Below, piece after piece: positions 1 through 5,571 of a stretch of 15,378 nucleotides of DNA. The stretch is from contig CALAUZ010000239.1 of assembly GCA_937892105.1 (NCBI GenBank), positions 1-15,378 on the forward strand. Reading direction: 5' to 3'. The first letter of the stretch is position 1; the number at the start of each line of letters is the position of its first letter. The notes under the pieces are model-generated. The model searched no databases. It had not been told where the DNA came from and worked only from the letters and a program-made list of their open reading frames with translations. The position numbers and the translations under genes are program-made. The DNA is from an uncultured Fretibacterium sp. (GTDB taxonomy: Bacteria; Synergistota; Synergistia; Synergistales; Aminobacteriaceae).

Positions 1-292
1 TATAGCACTCTACAAACTCTTCTTTTTTCTGTTTTCGTATCTTGGCATTGACAGCTACTCTCTCTTTCAAATCTCTCTGTATGTCGTAAAATAATATACT
101 TGATACTCCAAAATAAGCTCCTAACTTCTCTGATTGCTCTAACGTTAGCTCTTGCTTATCTGCTAACAATAACTGAAGCTCATTCAATGGTACACCTGCT
201 CCTTCTGAAACTTCACTTTCTGTCAGCCCCATCGGCTCTATAAACTCCTCTATAAGAAACTCACTCATTTTAGGCAATGGGATTAAGTCCAT
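1..292 (-). CDS. higA: HigA-family antitoxin, cut by the left edge
   Basis: The first 97 codons are visible; the 3' end lies outside the window. The protein begins MDLIPLPKMSEFLIEEFIEP and continues with an MGLTESEVSEGAGVPLNELQ-like helix-turn-helix, then a segment ending in GAYFGVSSILFYDIQ. This is the HigA layout (x-EEF-x-P-x-GL..., then a FG-S--FW-like segment). In this family the antitoxin binds the HigB toxin and represses its own operon. The ATG is at 292-290, 14 bases after the higB stop, with a GGAGGTA ribosome binding site in the gap. The toxin-before-antitoxin order is the usual higBA order. The canonical W in the 'FW' position is replaced by Y (LFYDIQ). The assignment rests on motif recognition only, but the neighbouring HigB makes it firm. 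Confidence 0.85.
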   Translation of the reverse strand, partial: MDLIPLPKMSEFLIEEFIEPMGLTESEVSEGAGVPLNELQLLLADKQELTLEQSEKLGAYFGVSSILFYDIQRDLKERVAVNAKIRKQKKEEFVECY

Positions 293-306
293 AACTACTA
301 CCTCCA

Positions 307-591
307 TTAATGGTAATCAACTATTTCAACTTCATCAAAACCGCCTGCACGCACTGTGAAACATATCCTGTACTGCTTATTTATTCTGATTGAGTATTGC
401 CCCGTCCTATCGCCATGTAATTGTTCTAAATGGTTTGAAGGCGGAATACGCAAATCATTAAGGCTCTGTGCCTTGTCTAAATAAATTAACTTACGCAAAG
501 CAGTACGTTGAATGTCTCGCGGCAATCTTTTAGAAAATTGACAGTTGAAGATTTTAGCCGCCTCCTCATCTGCAAAACTTAATATCGCCAT
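307..591 (-). CDS. higB: HigB/RelE-superfamily mRNA interferase toxin
   Basis: A 94-residue protein of the usual HigB length. It shows the family signature in order: FADEEAAKIFN, FSKRLPRDIQRTALRKL, LNDLRIPPSNHLEQL, GDRTGQYSIRINKQYRICF and a terminal VEIVDYH. HigB toxins are ribosome-dependent RNases of the RelE fold; the conserved basic and aromatic residues of the GQYSIRIN-QYRICF strand and the terminal YH belong to the active region. The gene lies between a 24-codon ORF and higA. Its own ribosome binding site is weak (AAAGTCG before the ATG at 591-589), so translation may depend on upstream coupling. No truncation or missing family motif is visible. Confidence 0.92.
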   Translation of the reverse strand: MAILSFADEEAAKIFNCQFSKRLPRDIQRTALRKLIYLDKAQSLNDLRIPPSNHLEQLHGDRTGQYSIRINKQYRICFTVRAGGFDEVEIVDYH

Positions 592-600
592 TGAACGACT

Positions 601-675
601 TTACTTATTGTGATTAGGCTCTTTCAGCTTCAAATAGAGGCAACAATCTTTAATATACTTTATTACTTCAGACAT
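601..675 (-). CDS. 24-residue ORF between the regulator and higB
   Basis: A 25-codon reading frame (starting MSEVIKYIKDCCLYLKLKEP, then NHNK and stop). It begins 7 bases after the stop of the upstream regulator with an AAAGGTG ribosome binding site, and ends 9 bases before the higB start. The good ribosome binding site and tight packing suggest it is translated, perhaps as a leader coupling regulator and toxin translation. No family is recognised. It could also be an untranslated spacer. Confidence 0.4.
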   Translation of the reverse strand: MSEVIKYIKDCCLYLKLKEPNHNK

Positions 676-682
676 AACACCA

Positions 683-946
683 TCACCTTTCAATAATTAC
701 CGTACTAGCACCATCACCCCACGTATCTTTGACTGCCTGATATATTACTTCAATCGGCACTTGATATAGATGTACCATTTTATCAGCCACTTTCATTGGT
801 ACATCAGTCATACCATTTTCGTAGCGCGACAATGTTCGTCCCGTTATTCCCATTGCCACAGCCGCTCTCTCTATCGTTAAACCTCCGCGTATCTTCGCAA
901 GAGGATTTTTGTTTTCTTCAGGCCATCTGCCTTGTCTCTTTTTCAT
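683..946 (-). CDS. XRE/Cro-CI family transcriptional regulator
   Basis: An 87-residue protein with one helix-turn-helix at about residues 24-46 (TIERAAVAMGITGRTLSRYE), the typical XRE pattern ending in SRYENG. It should bind DNA as a dimer and act as a phage-type repressor or as an extra regulator of the HigBA module. The start ATG at 946-944 is chosen because AGGAGGG lies seven bases upstream. A strong promoter (-10 TATAAT at 978-973, -35 TTGCGA at 1001-996, 17-base spacer) sits directly before it. The promoter is overlapped by the palindrome GACATGTC, which suggests autoregulation. The protein lacks the C-terminal peptidase domain of large CI repressors. It is the first gene of a leftward operon with higBA. 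Confidence 0.82.
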   Translation of the reverse strand: MKKRQGRWPEENKNPLAKIRGGLTIERAAVAMGITGRTLSRYENGMTDVPMKVADKMVHLYQVPIEVIYQAVKDTWGDGASTVIIER

Positions 947-972
947 GTAATCCCTCCTAATTTTATTTTTAT

Positions 973-1001
973 ATTATACACAAATATTTGACATGTCGCA
1001 A
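973..1001 (-). promoter_or_regulatory. Leftward promoter of the regulator-higBA operon
   Basis: Read on the minus strand: -35 TTGCGA (1001-996), 17-base spacer, consensus -10 TATAAT (978-973), followed by the ribosome binding site and ATG at 946. The operator-like palindrome GACATGTC overlaps the -35 end and the spacer, a position suited to repression. Confidence 0.65.
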
Positions 1002-1062
1002 AAGTCATGACAGGTATTTATACTTACGTAATTTTTACACTTTATGTCCCGACAAATTTGTC
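990..1062. promoter_or_regulatory. Cluster of operator-like palindromes in the divergent control region
   Basis: Perfect short palindromes GACATGTC (990-997), GTCATGAC (1004-1011) and GACAAATTTGTC (1051-1062), plus the near-palindrome TGTCCCGACA (1045-1054). All are built from TGTC/GACA half-sites. They lie between the leftward regulator and the rightward operon, and the first overlaps the leftward promoter. The most likely ligand is the XRE regulator encoded at 683-946; this is inferred from position. Confidence 0.5.
996..1024 (+). promoter_or_regulatory. Possible rightward early promoter
   Basis: A TATACT -10 (1019-1024) lies 17 bases after a poor -35 (TCGCAA, 996-1001). This -35 is the same block that serves the leftward promoter on the other strand. 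The weak -35 makes the call tentative. It would drive the plus-strand operon beginning at 1419, leaving a leader of nearly 400 bases. The leader (about 1030-1418) holds no convincing gene or structure. Confidence 0.3.
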
Positions 1063-1418
1063 CTAAAAATATTCCGCGTAATAGGGAAACGGGCAGCTAC
1101 AAAGCCCAAAGCAAAATCCAGAAGTTTTTTGACAATCAAGAGTGAAGATATGAATACTCAAAAGGGAATTTAATCAACACTGGAAGGCCATTTTTAGCCT
1201 AAAAAGAATTTCGATGTTACGTCCGGCGGTATGGTTCTTATACACTGTGAGTTTGTCATGAGCGCACAGATAGAATTGCGGACTGAAACATAAATCGCTC
1301 TATCAGTTTTCGCTAGCGGTTTTCGTACCCATCAGGTAATAGTTAATATAAACTCCCTGAAGCTAAAAACTGAAAAAGCAACAGCAACAAAAACATTTTT
1401 AGGAAGGGCGTATACGCT

Positions 1419-1694
1419 ATGACTTACGAAGAAGCAGTTAGGGACGTAGAACTTATTAGGGCACTGGAAGCTAAAAAAGATGCTCTCCAGGATTGAATTG
1501 ACGGTCTTAAAGACAACGTGAAGCAGTTCATAACGGCGCAAGGAAAAACCGATATGGTCTTGGGGACTGCTAAAGTCTCTTACATTGAGGTTACAAATCA
1601 CCGTTTTGACAGCAAAAAGTTCAAGGAAGAACACAAAGAACTGTACTCTCAGTATGAAGTCGCTTCTACTGTCAAGAGGTTCACAATTCGCTAG
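1419..1694 (+). pseudogene. Small phage protein gene interrupted by an in-frame TGA
   Basis: A 91-codon frame starting MTYEEAVRDVELIRALEAKK (AGGAAGG upstream). It meets TGA at 1494-1496 and then continues in the same frame to a TAG at 1692-1694. The part after the TGA carries a pattern seen in many small phage proteins of early regions: a helical N-terminus, a short beta section (MVLGTAKVSYIEV), then NHRFDSKKFKEEHKELYSQY and a closing VKRFTIR. The continuity of this pattern across the stop shows that one gene is split. A CGA-to-TGA transition (Arg to stop) would explain it. TGA ends other genes here (683-946 and 4895-5128), so a reassigned code is unlikely. The alternatives are a sequencing error, true decay or stop readthrough. 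Its function is unknown. Confidence 0.65.
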
Positions 1695-1707
1695 GAAGGC
1701 AATCACA

Positions 1708-1878
1708 ATGTCTAAACGTGGAACTGTCATTGCGAGGGAAATAGCTAGCCTTGAAAAAGCTATTGCGAAAAGCAAAAATGCAAAATTCAGGGAAAATGCT
1801 ATGGCGGCAGTGTTGGGATTGAAAAAAATGAACAACCTGCTAAACAAAATGGAACTCAATCTAGGAAATATCAGCTAG
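1708..1878 (+). CDS. Small basic helical protein of unknown function
   Basis: A 56-residue protein (MSKRGTVIAREIASLEKAIA...), rich in Lys, Ala and Asn and predicted helical throughout, with no cysteine. The start at 1708 is chosen because AGGAAGG lies 8 bases upstream, overlapping the stop of the preceding gene. A longer open frame exists upstream, but it runs out of frame through that gene. The 13-base gap suggests coupled translation. No family is recognised; the composition would suit a nucleic-acid-binding or coiled-coil early phage protein, which is inference. Confidence 0.6.
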   Translation: MSKRGTVIAREIASLEKAIAKSKNAKFRENAMAAVLGLKKMNNLLNKMELNLGNIS

Positions 1879-1896
1879 AAAAAGTTCCTACAACAG

Positions 1897-1929
1897 TACC
1901 GAGTATGAGATATCGGTTTCTGCTCGGTA
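1897..1929 (+). other. Intergenic stem-loop 1 of the plus-strand operon
   Basis: TACCGAG (1897-1903) pairs with CTCGGTA (1923-1929). An inner TCGGT (1912-1916) could pair instead with the same 5' arm, giving two alternative folds. It is followed 8 bases later by the AAAGGAG of the next gene. Confidence 0.5.
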
Positions 1930-1952
1930 TATCATCTAAAGGAGATTTTACC

Positions 1953-2216
1953 ATGAAACAAAGTAAAAATGAACTAATTTGGCACAAGATACACGAACTT
2001 TCGGAGGCAATAAAACCTATTGAGCATCTCACTGGAGAGGCTCTACTCCACTACGAATACTACAAGGAGTTTGAAGGGTTGGCTATGCATGAGGTTTTAG
2101 CTATAGGGGAAAGCCTGCTCGTTTTATCAGCTCACTTTTACTCCCCTTCTGGTGCTGAGGGTAAATGCTCTGGAAGACAAAAACTACAACGACAACAACG
2201 ACAACGAAAAGTCTGA
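1953..2216 (+). CDS. Small unknown protein, probably frameshifted; real end near 2274
   Basis: The start at 1953 has an AAAGGAG ribosome binding site. The first ~65 residues (MKQSKNELIWHKIHELSEAI...) are acidic and helical, ending in a hydrophobic helix EVLAIGESLLVL. The open frame then turns into an unnatural basic tail (RQKLQRQQRQRKV) and stops at 2214-2216. Skipping one base, most simply a G of the GGG at 2159-2161, leads into VNALEDKNYNDNNDNEKSEL and ends LIEDN at 2272-2274. That stop lies two bases before the next intergenic stem-loop, as at other junctions. The restored protein would be 106 residues. The exact slip point could lie anywhere between about 2107 and 2161. No family is recognised. 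Confidence 0.55.
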   Translation: MKQSKNELIWHKIHELSEAIKPIEHLTGEALLHYEYYKEFEGLAMHEVLAIGESLLVLSAHFYSPSGAEGKCSGRQKLQRQQRQRKV

Positions 2217-2276
2217 ACTCCAGGCTTTTTTACTCACGAACCAGCAGATTATCGGGCTAATTGAGGACAACTAAAC

Positions 2277-2290
2277 GGGGAGCAATCCCC
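2277..2290 (+). other. Intergenic stem-loop 2, GCAA tetraloop
   Basis: GGGGA (2277-2281) pairs with TCCCC (2286-2290) around a GCAA loop, a GNRA tetraloop. It starts two bases after the TAA at 2272-2274 and is followed by AAAGGAG and the ATG at 2314. Confidence 0.6.
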
Positions 2291-2313
2291 TTAACACCAA
2301 AGGAGAATGTACC

Positions 2314-2700
2314 ATGAAACAAACTCGATTTGAGAATGTACGAGACAAACTGCATGAAGCCTACAAAGCACTTATTACCGCAAGCAATATCGCGGAAGCT
2401 ACCCTTTCTGAACATGACTACAACGTCTACATAGGCAATGATGAGACGCGTAAAGTCGCTGAAATGGGACACCCACGTTGTTCCTGCACGACAATGCATG
2501 GCGACGTATCCATGAGTAAGTACATTGCCACCGTCATCACCCAAAACCAAATAATGGGCATGTGCAGAGACGTTTTAGACCAAATAATCAACGTCAGGGA
2601 ACTCATTGAATACGGCATAAACGAGGGTAAATACACTGACGAGAAAAAAACAGAGTTAATAAGCATGGCAGAGAAATTTAGACTTCTTCTTCCCTGCTAA
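2314..2700 (+). CDS. Unknown 128-residue early protein
   Basis: Starts at ATG 2314 with AAAGGAG 8 bases upstream, in the same ribosome-binding context as its neighbours (AAAGGAGAATGTACC before the ATG). The protein is soluble and mostly helical, with a central HPRCSCTTMHGD segment and a helical C-terminus (DQIINVRELIEYGINEGKYT). The first residues MKQ resemble those of the gene at 1953, and ribosome binding site and start are near-identical, which suggests duplication of the cassette front. The CSC pair alone does not make a metal site. No family is recognised. Confidence 0.72.
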   Translation: MKQTRFENVRDKLHEAYKALITASNIAEATLSEHDYNVYIGNDETRKVAEMGHPRCSCTTMHGDVSMSKYIATVITQNQIMGMCRDVLDQIINVRELIEYGINEGKYTDEKKTELISMAEKFRLLLPC

Positions 2701-2712
2701 GGATACCTGTAC

Positions 2713-2739
2713 CTGAGCCGGTTTTTACTTCCGGCTCGG
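2713..2739 (+). other. Intergenic stem-loop 3
   Basis: GAGCCGG (2715-2721) pairs with CCGGCTC (2731-2737) around a TTTTTACTT loop. One G-U pair and one C-G pair extend it to 9 base pairs (2713-2721 with 2731-2739). AAAGGAG of the next gene follows 9 bases later. Confidence 0.65.
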
Positions 2740-2762
2740 CATCAACTAAAGGAGAATACACC

Positions 2763-2939
2763 ATGAACGCAAATTCTATCGGCTTTACTTTGGCGGGTTA
2801 TGCTTCTCAATCCCGCTTCGACACAAGGACTATTCGGTTATTCAAGGAACATAAGCGCAACGAACTCCAGTCCCTACACTACGCTGACGACTGGGATGAA
2901 GAGGACGACGCTAACGGCTGGAGGAGCAACAAATGGTAA
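2763..2939 (+). CDS. Small acidic-tailed protein of unknown function
   Basis: A 58-residue protein (MNANSIGFTLAGYASQSRFD...), with a basic middle (RLFKEHKRNEL) and an acidic end (DDWDEEDDANGW). The ATG at 2763 has AAAGGAG upstream in the same spacing as the genes at 1953 and 2314. The stop TAA overlaps the start of the next gene (ATGGTAA), a sign of translational coupling. A longer out-of-frame ORF over this stretch is a shadow. No family is recognised. Confidence 0.6.
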   Translation: MNANSIGFTLAGYASQSRFDTRTIRLFKEHKRNELQSLHYADDWDEEDDANGWRSNKW

Positions 2940-3202
2940 CAGACAGCACAAAAATCACTTTCTGCTTGACGTTTCAAGACATCCGAACGTTAGACGAAAC
3001 AATCAGCTACGTCAACAACGCTTTAAAACAGCTTGTTCACTACTACAAGCAAGCTGCAAAACGCACTGGGAACGACACCATGACAGAAAAGTATCAGAAT
3101 GCGCTCGCCGGTGCAGAGGCTTTCAAAGTAGCAAGCGATAAGCTCCTGAACGCTTTCGCTGATAGCACTTGCAAGTTGGGCATTAGCCCGTTCGATTGGT
3201 AG
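2933..3202 (+). CDS. Unknown 89-residue early protein
   Basis: ATG at 2933 overlaps the stop of the preceding gene by seven bases. GGAGGAG lies 6 bases upstream, inside that gene's last codons. The protein starts MVTDSTKITFCLTFQDIRTL and continues with helical, Ala- and Lys-rich sequence, ending GISPFDW. The final aromatic-acidic residues are mildly reminiscent of a protein-interaction tail, but too short to interpret. No family is recognised. Confidence 0.65.
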   Translation: MVTDSTKITFCLTFQDIRTLDETISYVNNALKQLVHYYKQAAKRTGNDTMTEKYQNALAGAEAFKVASDKLLNAFADSTCKLGISPFDW

Positions 3203-3218
3203 AAAGGAGGTGAAAATT

Positions 3219-3734
3219 ATGAAAATTGTTACACCAGAAAAAGTTAAGGGGCTTTGGGGACACAAAGCATCCTTAACAAAAACTTCCATGTACGTGGAAG
3301 GTATCGGTAGTGGTTGCGAACGACTTTACGGAAGCTGCTGCGGCGGAAAAACTTTCATTTTTGGCTCTAACAACCCGCTTACTCGCAGATTTGCTGAAAG
3401 AATGCTCCAAATTATCTCTAAGGAGAAAGACAGATTATGGAATGCGCCTGTTTCCGTTTTCGTCAAGAAAAATACTCACGAAGAAATATCGAGGTTAGAA
3501 AAAGCCTACAAACGCTATAGGCAAATTGCAGGCTCCGAAGAACCCGACGGCTGGTTTGTCCCCGCTAGCAAAGAAGAGTACGAACACTATAAACATCTTC
3601 ACGACAAGCCCTACCCACAAAATGCTGTTATGGGGACGATTTACACACCTGACAACGACGATACACTAAGGGACAACACACCGCAGGAAGTCTTTTCTCT
3701 GTGTTTACTGCTAAGACGACTGCAAAGACACTAA
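3219..3734 (+). CDS. Unknown protein, C-terminus probably frameshifted; real end near 3759
   Basis: The start at ATG 3219 is chosen over an upstream GTG at 3210 because AAAGGAGGTG lies 7 bases before the ATG. The protein (MKIVTPEKVKGLWGHKASLT...) has a Gly/Cys-rich segment (GSGCERLYGSCCGG) near residues 30-42, then a long helical region and an acidic end. The present frame ends in an odd LCLLLRRLQRH. Skipping one A at 3713-3714 gives instead LCLLLDDCKDTNEVIVQAI, ending at TAA 3757-3759. That stop is 6 bases before the next stem-loop, like other junctions. The restored protein would be 179 residues. No family is recognised. Confidence 0.6.
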   Translation: MKIVTPEKVKGLWGHKASLTKTSMYVEGIGSGCERLYGSCCGGKTFIFGSNNPLTRRFAERMLQIISKEKDRLWNAPVSVFVKKNTHEEISRLEKAYKRYRQIAGSEEPDGWFVPASKEEYEHYKHLHDKPYPQNAVMGTIYTPDNDDTLRDNTPQEVFSLCLLLRRLQRH

Positions 3735-3765
3735 CGAAGTTATTGTTCAAGCTATCTAAATCAAC

Positions 3766-3790
3766 GCTGGGGGCACTCTCTGCTCCCAGC
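3766..3790 (+). other. Intergenic stem-loop 4
   Basis: GCTGGGGGC (3766-3774) pairs with GCTCCCAGC (3782-3790): nine pairs including one G-U, loop ACTCTCT. It is followed by GAAAGGAT and the ATG at 3817. Confidence 0.7.
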
Positions 3791-3816
3791 TTGTATTACA
3801 GAAAGGATAATGCACT

Positions 3817-4263
3817 ATGTCTAATATCACACCAAGCGCGCACGTAGGCTGGGACAAAATGTCTCTAAAACAGAAAGAAATCGCGGCTACTCGTTCCATC
3901 GTAGCTGTCATCGAAGACCTGTACAACGCTAACGACAATGAGGGACTTAGGGTAGTTTCCAAAAACCTAAAAACCCTTTCGGATTGGGTCGCTATCAGGA
4001 GAGAACTACTCGGCAAAAAGCTAGATATCATCGCACGTATCAACTCAATAGTTGAACATATGCATTCAAACGGTATCGACGAGGAGTTTGCTGAAGCTCT
4101 CGAAACACTTTCAACTCTAACAGCAGATTTCTTGTCTGATGTCAGTGATAAAGATGAAGACGACGGTAAATTCGCCGACGCTGTAGCAAATATCGTTGAG
4201 GACATGAAAAAACAAGAGGCTGATTTCCTGGCCACTTTGGAACCCAAGCACAAGTCTGCTTAA
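3817..4263 (+). CDS. Unknown 148-residue helical protein
   Basis: ATG at 3817 with AGAAAGGAT upstream. The protein (MSNITPSAHVGWDKMSLKQK...) has no cysteine, is strongly helical with heptad-like stretches (LKTLSDWVAIRRELLGKKLD), and has an acidic segment SDVSDKDEDDGKF near residue 110. It ends in KHKSA. It lies between stem-loops 4 and 5. No family is recognised; a coiled-coil or inhibitor-type phage early protein is possible but not shown. Confidence 0.75.
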   Translation: MSNITPSAHVGWDKMSLKQKEIAATRSIVAVIEDLYNANDNEGLRVVSKNLKTLSDWVAIRRELLGKKLDIIARINSIVEHMHSNGIDEEFAEALETLSTLTADFLSDVSDKDEDDGKFADAVANIVEDMKKQEADFLATLEPKHKSA

Positions 4264-4274
4264 TTCAGCACTTT

Positions 4275-4304
4275 GCGGGAGAAGACACCCGGTGCTTCTC
4301 TCGC
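4275..4304 (+). other. Intergenic stem-loop 5
   Basis: GCGGGAGAAG (4275-4284) pairs with CTTCTCTCGC (4295-4304), ten pairs with one G-U. The stem can continue, after a bulged A, with CAC/GTG. GAAAGGAT and the ATG at 4328 follow. Confidence 0.7.
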
Positions 4305-4327
4305 CCTTATCGAAAGGATTGATTACT

Positions 4328-4543
4328 ATGGCCATCTATCACAGAGGCAAACATTTTAACAGTGATTCACGCGCTCGTAGGCTTATCGGTGCTGTCGTCA
4401 ACTTCATTCATGAATGCGATAATGAAACATACTACAGGTTCTCTCACGAACTACGCGCTATCCTAGACTCTATTGATGTTGCAGACATTAATACACTTGC
4501 TTACCTGCAATCTCTTGCGCAAAGCACTAAATACAGCAAATAG
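4328..4543 (+). CDS. Small unknown protein, paralogue of the gene at 4895
   Basis: A 71-residue protein (MAIYHRGKHFNSDSRARRLI...). The start at 4328 is set by GAAAGGATT upstream; further upstream in-frame starts lie inside stem-loop 5. Residues ~30-54 (ECDNETYYRFSHELRAILDS) match the gene at 4895 (ICGNDREFYKFIAELRSILD) in the pattern C-N-[E/R]-x-[Y/F]-[Y/F]-x-F-x-x-ELR-x-ILD, and both start MA-[I/L]-x-[Q/H]-R. It ends STKYSK, similar to KTAKYS in the next gene. The AGGAGG of the next gene overlaps its stop. No known family is recognised. Confidence 0.7.
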   Translation: MAIYHRGKHFNSDSRARRLIGAVVNFIHECDNETYYRFSHELRAILDSIDVADINTLAYLQSLAQSTKYSK

Positions 4544-4555
4544 GAGGCTCTCGTC

Positions 4556-4792
4556 ATGGCTTATAACGAATATTTTTCTGAACTCATGAAAGATTACGCA
4601 GACGAAAGTAACTCCACACGCATCTACATCCTTCGCGAGGTGTGTAGAATACTCCACAACGACCTATGGGAGAACGACGACGAACAGCACATGCAGGAAC
4701 TTATAGCTTGTCTCGAAGGAATAGTGAAAACAGCCAAGTACAGCATGTACTTATGGGGGACAGGGGAAACATCAGCCCCATTTTTGCCCTAA
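4556..4792 (+). CDS. Small unknown acidic protein
   Basis: A 78-residue protein (MAYNEYFSELMKDYADESNS...), helical and acidic, with a middle LREVCRILHNDLWENDDEQH and an end YLWGTGETSAPFLP. AGGAGG sits 10 bases upstream of the ATG at 4556, overlapping the preceding stop. The core (QELIACLEGIVKTAKYS) resembles the end of the gene at 4328 (LAYLQSLAQSTKYS), so it may be a diverged third member of that group. The last 12 codons overlap a G-rich/C-rich inverted repeat (ATGGGG/CCCCAT, then TTTTT). The natural C-terminus may therefore be shorter than it now reads. Confidence 0.6.
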   Translation: MAYNEYFSELMKDYADESNSTRIYILREVCRILHNDLWENDDEQHMQELIACLEGIVKTAKYSMYLWGTGETSAPFLP

Positions 4793-4822
4793 CACTCAGC
4801 AGTAGGAACGTAAAAGCCGCTT

Positions 4823-4864
4823 CCCCACTTATTTTCGGGGGGAGATACCAGCTCCGATCCCCCC
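4823..4864 (+). other. Intergenic stem-loop 6, with alternative pairing
   Basis: GGGGGGA (4837-4843) pairs with TCCCCCC (4858-4864). The same G run can instead pair with CCCC at 4823-4826. Only one fold can form at a time, an arrangement like that of attenuators. It is followed by GAAAGGATGA and the ATG at 4895. Confidence 0.55.
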
Positions 4865-4894
4865 TTTGTTGATATAGAGAAAGGATGATTTTTT

Positions 4895-5128
4895 ATGGCT
4901 CTCCATCAGAGAAACAATCGGTTAGCTCGAAAGAATAACCAAAACAAGATAGTCAACAACCTATCGGATTTAACTGAAATCTGCGGCAATGACCGCGAGT
5001 TCTACAAGTTCATTGCTGAACTGCGCAGCATTCTGGACGCTCTTGAAGCTGCTGAAAATGGCCTGTACCCACACAATCCTCGCTACGCTCGTTTCCTTCG
5101 TAGGGCTAAAGCTAGAGAAAATATGTGA
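4895..5128 (+). CDS. Small unknown protein, paralogue of the gene at 4328
   Basis: A 77-residue protein with a basic N-terminus (MALHQRNNRLARKNNQNKIV) and basic C-terminus (RYARFLRRAKARENM). The middle segment ICGNDREFYKFIAELRSILD aligns with the gene at 4328. AGAAAGGAT precedes the ATG at 4895. The TGA stop lies 13 bases before the start of a tiny membrane-peptide gene, whose ribosome binding site (GGTGGTGA) fills the gap. The charged ends around a shared core suggest a binding protein, but no family is recognised. Confidence 0.7.
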   Translation: MALHQRNNRLARKNNQNKIVNNLSDLTEICGNDREFYKFIAELRSILDALEAAENGLYPHNPRYARFLRRAKARENM

Positions 5129-5141
5129 AGGTGGTGATACT

Positions 5142-5213
5142 ATGGACTTCTTTCTTACTATCAAGATTTTTGCTCTCGTTATTTTGGCCAGCTTCTACAT
5201 CATTCTCGATTAG
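5142..5213 (+). CDS. 23-residue single-span membrane peptide
   Basis: An ATG at 5142 with GGTGGTGA upstream opens a 24-codon frame, MDFFLTIKIFALVILASFYI followed by ILD. Almost the whole peptide is one hydrophobic helix long enough to cross the membrane, with acidic ends and one Lys. The gene has its own ribosome binding site and ends before stem-loop 7. Small hydrophobic phage peptides include toxins, holin-like and superinfection-exclusion proteins; nothing here decides between them. A longer in-frame extension upstream overlaps the gene at 4895 and is not favoured. Confidence 0.55.
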   Translation: MDFFLTIKIFALVILASFYIILD

Positions 5214-5224
5214 GCTATAGGCTC

Positions 5225-5244
5225 GCGGGGTATCACTGCCCCGC
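5225..5244 (+). other. Intergenic stem-loop 7
   Basis: GCGGGG (5225-5230) pairs perfectly with CCCCGC (5239-5244) around the loop TATCACTG. It precedes AAAGGGGAT and the ATG at 5269. The loop is nearly repeated in the operon's terminator. Confidence 0.7.
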
Positions 5245-5268
5245 ACGTTTATCTCAAAGGGGATAATA

Positions 5269-5565
5269 ATGAAAAGTTTTACTCAAGGCAATTGGACTAT
5301 CGACAACGAAAACGGGGGTCTCTCTATCGCCAGTAAAAATGATGATGGGGAAATCTTTCGGTTCATGTGCGACATGATTGACGACTTCATTCCACAAAAT
5401 GAAGTTCTCGCTAATGCTAGGCTCATTGCTAACGCTCCCGAAATGTACGATGAGCTTTATGAAGCACTGCAGCTAATAAAAGGCACAAGTAGCTATGAGG
5501 GGGATATGTTCGACCAGCAGGCAAAAAGTATTCAGGAACTCTTAGACCGCATTGACAACGATTAA
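5269..5565 (+). CDS. Phage protein with the ANARLIANAPEMY motif
   Basis: A 98-residue protein (MKSFTQGNWTIDNENGGLSI...) with the motif NEVLANARLIANAPEMYDEL followed by a helical end (SIQELLDRIDND). The pattern 'W-x-(n)-ANA-LIA-APEMY-L' is common in small uncharacterised proteins of phages and prophages; its function is unknown. A distant paralogue lies on the opposite strand at 13590-13850. The start at 5269 has AAAGGGGAT upstream. It is the last gene of the rightward operon, directly before an intrinsic terminator. Confidence 0.8.
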   Translation: MKSFTQGNWTIDNENGGLSIASKNDDGEIFRFMCDMIDDFIPQNEVLANARLIANAPEMYDELYEALQLIKGTSSYEGDMFDQQAKSIQELLDRIDND

Positions 5566-5571
5566 CTTCAC

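Noticed and set aside
988..1173. 61-codon plus-strand frame in the control region
   Set aside because: TTG start without ribosome binding site, lies over the operator palindromes, and its sequence has no protein-like pattern.
1419..1694. TGA read as tryptophan (alternative genetic code)
   Set aside because: TGA is the natural end of the genes at 683-946 and 4895-5128, with correctly placed next starts, and no other gene needs TGA as sense.
1332..1859. 175-codon minus-strand frame
   Set aside because: It is opposite the small plus-strand genes at 1419-1878; its Phe-rich composition is what the reverse of Lys/Glu codons gives.
2800..3141. 113-codon plus-strand frame
   Set aside because: Out of frame with two overlapping genes that have good ribosome binding sites (2763 and 2933).
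4666..4872. 68-codon plus-strand frame running through stem-loop 6
   Set aside because: Overlaps the gene at 4556 in another frame and translates the hairpin; no ribosome binding site.
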